From contig CAOJLW010000087.1 in NCBI GenBank assembly GCA_948438565.1, positions 1 through 8,836 of the forward strand: 8,836 nt of DNA, read 5' to 3'. Position numbers and translations under genes: made by a program. The notes below the pieces were generated by a model. It ran no database searches. It saw only the letters and a program-made list of their open reading frames with translations, and was not told the DNA's origin. This document shows, piece after piece, positions 7,409 through 8,836 of the stretch (position 1 is the stretch's first letter; every line of letters starts with the position of its first letter). Origin of the DNA: an uncultured Lachnospiraceae bacterium. Lineage in GTDB: Bacteria; Bacillota; Clostridia; Lachnospirales; Lachnospiraceae.

Positions 7409-8323
7409 ATGGACGTATTAGACACACTGGAGATTACGACGGAAACCAGGACGTTAGAAAACGTGGGGCAGTTGGCGGAGACGATTAAAGAAGCGGATTC
7501 CAGCATGATCCGGGAATGGTTGGAAGGTCTGGCGCCGGAGCTTTTGGGATTTGGACTTCAGGTGGCTCTGGCAGTTTTGGTATATATTGTTGGCAGCAGG
7601 GTTATTCAACTGTCTCGCAAATTTTTGCGCCGCTGGTTGGAGCGCACGGAAGCGGATACCGGCGTCAAGCAGTTTTTGGATGCGCTGTTAAAATATATTT
7701 TATATTTTATCCTGATTGTCATGATTTTAACGTTATTTGGCGTTACGACGGCATCCGTAGTGGCAGTGGTCGGTTCCGCAGGTTTAACGCTTGGTCTGGC
7801 TTTGCAGGGAAGCCTTGCTAACTTTGCCGGGGGCGTATTGATCCTGCTGTTAAAGCCGTTTGTGGTCGGAGATTATATCAAAGAGGATCTGCATGGCAAC
7901 GAGGGGACTGTTTCGGAAATTTCTATTTTTTATACCAGGCTTTTGACGCCGGACAGTAAGATCGTCGTGATCCCAAACGGAAGTCTTGCGAATAACAGTC
8001 TGACCAATGTGACGCACAATGATAAACGCCGGCTGGATTTGGAAGTTGGGATTGCGTATGAATCCGATTTAAAGCTGGCCAAGGAGATTATGTGGGAGTT
8101 GGCGGAAAAGGAAACGGCTCGATTGCCGGAGGAAGAGACGCTTGTCTTTGTGTCGGAGCTTGGGGCGAGCGAGGTCAAGCTGGGAATGCGCCTTTGGGTG
8201 AGCACTGAAAATTACTGGGCGGCCAGATGGAGGCTGATCGAAGAGATGAAACTGGCGTTTGACGAACAAGGGATTGAGATTCCTTATCAAAAACTGGATG
8301 TGCAGATGCGAGGGGAATCATAA
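7409..8323 (+). CDS. mscS: Small-conductance mechanosensitive channel (MscS family)
   Basis: The 304-residue protein is an inner-membrane channel of the MscS type, which opens under membrane tension to release solutes on osmotic downshock. Visible in order: an acidic N-terminal stretch (1-45) without a signal peptide; TM1 about 46-64; TM2 about 92-111; pore helix TM3 about 115-149, rich in Gly and Ala (SAGLTLGLALQGSLANFAGG); then the beta domain with KPFVVGDYI (149-157), NEGTVSEISIFYTRLLTPDS and the signature VVIPNGSLANNSLTN (186-200); and a cytoplasmic alpha/beta end with FDEQGIEIPYQKLDV (284-298). Length and three-helix plan match the compact MscS or YkuT-like class. The start at 7409 has a site overlapping the preceding stop. 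It is the last gene of the serC run. A link to serine synthesis is not obvious; it may simply share the transcript. No clear intrinsic terminator follows. Confidence 0.93.
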   Translation: MDVLDTLEITTETRTLENVGQLAETIKEADSSMIREWLEGLAPELLGFGLQVALAVLVYIVGSRVIQLSRKFLRRWLERTEADTGVKQFLDALLKYILYFILIVMILTLFGVTTASVVAVVGSAGLTLGLALQGSLANFAGGVLILLLKPFVVGDYIKEDLHGNEGTVSEISIFYTRLLTPDSKIVVIPNGSLANNSLTNVTHNDKRRLDLEVGIAYESDLKLAKEIMWELAEKETARLPEEETLVFVSELGASEVKLGMRLWVSTENYWAARWRLIEEMKLAFDEQGIEIPYQKLDVQMRGES

Positions 8324-8364
8324 AAGCATGAGCTGCCGGAGTTTATCGGAGTCGGAGGTTGTAA

Positions 8365-8560
8365 GGCGGCAGGCTGATCTACCTTGTCAACATCAACAGG
8401 CAGGCGCAGAAACGCTTTGAAAGGCTTATAGAGGGAATGAAACAGGCACAGGGCACGGGAATGCTTAAAGGAAGAAAATGCCTTAGAATGGACAGGGCGA
8501 CTCAATAACATAAGGGTTTGTGCAAGGGAGATTGTGGAGATAGAAATTATATACGCATAG
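8365..8560 (+). pseudogene. Decayed C-terminal remnant of a TnpV-type transposon protein
   Basis: Frame 1 from 8365 reads GGRLIYLVNINRQAQKRFER and on through LIEGMKQAQG (to about 8454). After one extra base near 8471 the frame shifts to 8474-8557, which reads ENALEWTGRLNNIRVCAREI and then VEIEIIYA, ending at TAG 8558-8560. The two halves join as the C-terminus of TnpV, a small protein first named in the chloramphenicol-resistance transposon Tn4451 and common in clostridial mobile elements. The expected ITEQL segment is altered and appears to lack one codon. The N-terminal half is not recognisable in 8324-8364. There is no start codon or ribosome binding site, so it is a dead fragment. It marks a past insertion next to the mscS gene. 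No transposon ends or resolvase are visible. Confidence 0.8.
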
Positions 8561-8672
8561 TTGTAACGTAAAAAGTATTAAAATTTGGAGGGCGGGGATT
8601 TAATACCTTGCTCTTCTTTTTTGCTTTGAAAAGCATCAAGGATATAGACGGTACAGAATAGAAAAACGTTAT

Positions 8673-8695
8673 TTACACTTGTTTTTTGTGTGTAA
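8673..8695. repeat. Short inverted repeat TTACAC / GTGTAA
   Basis: TTACAC at 8673-8678 and GTGTAA at 8690-8695 are perfect 6-base inverted arms with an 11-base T-rich spacer. It sits 25 bases upstream of the -35 of the promoter at 8720. It could be an operator for a dimeric regulator or a chance AT-rich palindrome; the arms are short. Confidence 0.4.
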
Positions 8696-8719
8696 TAAAA
8701 TTCATTTATGCCTGTTCGG

Positions 8720-8748
8720 TTGATAATGAGCAGAAAAATGATTATAAT
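8720..8748 (+). promoter_or_regulatory. Near-consensus sigma-A promoter of the downstream regulator gene
   Basis: TTGATA (8720-8725, five of six matches) and a perfect TATAAT (8743-8748) are separated by exactly 17 bases. Transcription would start near 8755, leaving a leader of about 55 bases before the ATG at 8810. This is the best promoter match in the window. Confidence 0.75.
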
Positions 8749-8809
8749 TAATGTTGCCATATAGTGTCAGGATTTTGATGGTATTCTATTATCCAAGGAG
8801 GAACTGGCA

Positions 8810-8836
8810 ATGCAGGAAAGCAGATTATTTAAAATT
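8810..8836 (+). CDS. Start of a probable HTH/WYL-type transcriptional regulator (3' end outside window)
   Basis: Only nine codons are visible: MQESRLFKI. A strong AAGGAGG (8795-8801) lies 8 bases upstream and a near-consensus promoter 62 bases upstream, so this is almost certainly a real gene start. The opening MxESRLFKI is how many clostridial YafY-like regulators begin: a DeoR/HTH_11 winged helix followed by a WYL ligand-sensing domain. That product call is from memory of such starts and rests on very few residues. The start itself is much surer than the function. Confidence 0.55.

Larger units (their letters stand above)
8561..8809 (+). other. AT-rich intergenic region
   Basis: About 250 bases lie between the TnpV remnant and the next gene. 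The stretch holds a possible hairpin (CCTTG 8606-8610 with CAAGG 8637-8641, and inside it TGCTT 8622-8626 with AAGCA 8631-8635), an inverted repeat at 8673-8695, and a promoter at 8720-8748. I see no convincing coding sequence on either strand and no hairpin followed by a T-run. Composition is clearly more AT-rich than the operon before it. Confidence 0.6.

Noticed and set aside
7516..7821. Overlapping + strand frame inside mscS
   Set aside because: It covers the first membrane helices in another frame; the sequence is Gly/Ser-rich with no ribosome binding site.
8287..8511. Minus-strand frame over the mscS end and TnpV remnant
   Set aside because: The + strand here explains itself as mscS plus TnpV in corrected frames; the minus product has no similarity I recognise.
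8606..8641. Intrinsic terminator hairpin (CCTTG...CAAGG)
   Set aside because: The stem is short and interrupted, and no T-run follows on either strand; the T-rich part is in the 5' arm side.
8578..8760. Minus-strand 60-codon frame with a hydrophobic start
   Set aside because: It is made of AT-rich Ile/Leu/Asn codons, has no ribosome binding site upstream and runs through the promoter of the next gene.

Overview
The window looks like a chromosomal segment of an anaerobic Firmicute, most likely a Clostridia of the Lachnospiraceae type. Reasons: the gene order leuB-ilvD-ilvB followed by serC-serA-DUF1015, strong purine-rich Shine-Dalgarno sequences, protein sequences resembling that group as I remember it, and a TnpV-type transposon remnant. 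This is recognition from memory, not a database match. All real genes are on the + strand.

Region 1 (1-3796) is a branched-chain amino acid cluster. It holds the 3' end of leuB (3-isopropylmalate dehydrogenase, leucine branch), ilvD (dihydroxyacid dehydratase) and ilvB (acetolactate synthase catalytic subunit). The striking point is that ilvD is cut by a single in-frame TAG at 1694-1696 (codon 424 of about 555), with the same reading frame continuing cleanly into a perfect IlvD C-terminus. As read, the enzyme would lose its catalytic serine loop. No ilvN regulatory subunit is seen.

Region 2 (3797-8323) is a serine-biosynthesis operon. A good sigma-A-type promoter (TTGACA, 17 bp, TAGAGT) begins immediately after the ilvB stop. 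It precedes serC (phosphoserine aminotransferase), a serA-type 3-phosphoglycerate dehydrogenase with an ACT domain, a DUF1015 protein of unproven function, and a small-conductance mechanosensitive channel gene (mscS family). Gaps are 25, 21 and 9 bases, so the four genes are probably co-transcribed. Together SerA and SerC turn 3-phosphoglycerate into O-phosphoserine. No phosphoserine phosphatase (serB) is present, and the DUF1015 protein sits in its place, which makes it the main functional unknown here. The SerA protein also appears to have Asn where the classical catalytic Glu is expected.

Region 3 (8324-8836) is non-operon DNA. It holds a decayed, frameshifted C-terminal piece of a TnpV transposon protein (about 8365-8560), then an AT-rich gap with a small inverted repeat and a near-consensus promoter (TTGATA, 17 bp, TATAAT). 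Last come a strong ribosome binding site and the first nine codons of a gene that probably encodes an HTH/WYL-type transcriptional regulator.

I see no CRISPR array, tRNA, rRNA, riboswitch or intact mobile element. The points most worth a second look are the ilvD amber codon, the DUF1015 protein within the serine operon, and the unusual SerA active site.
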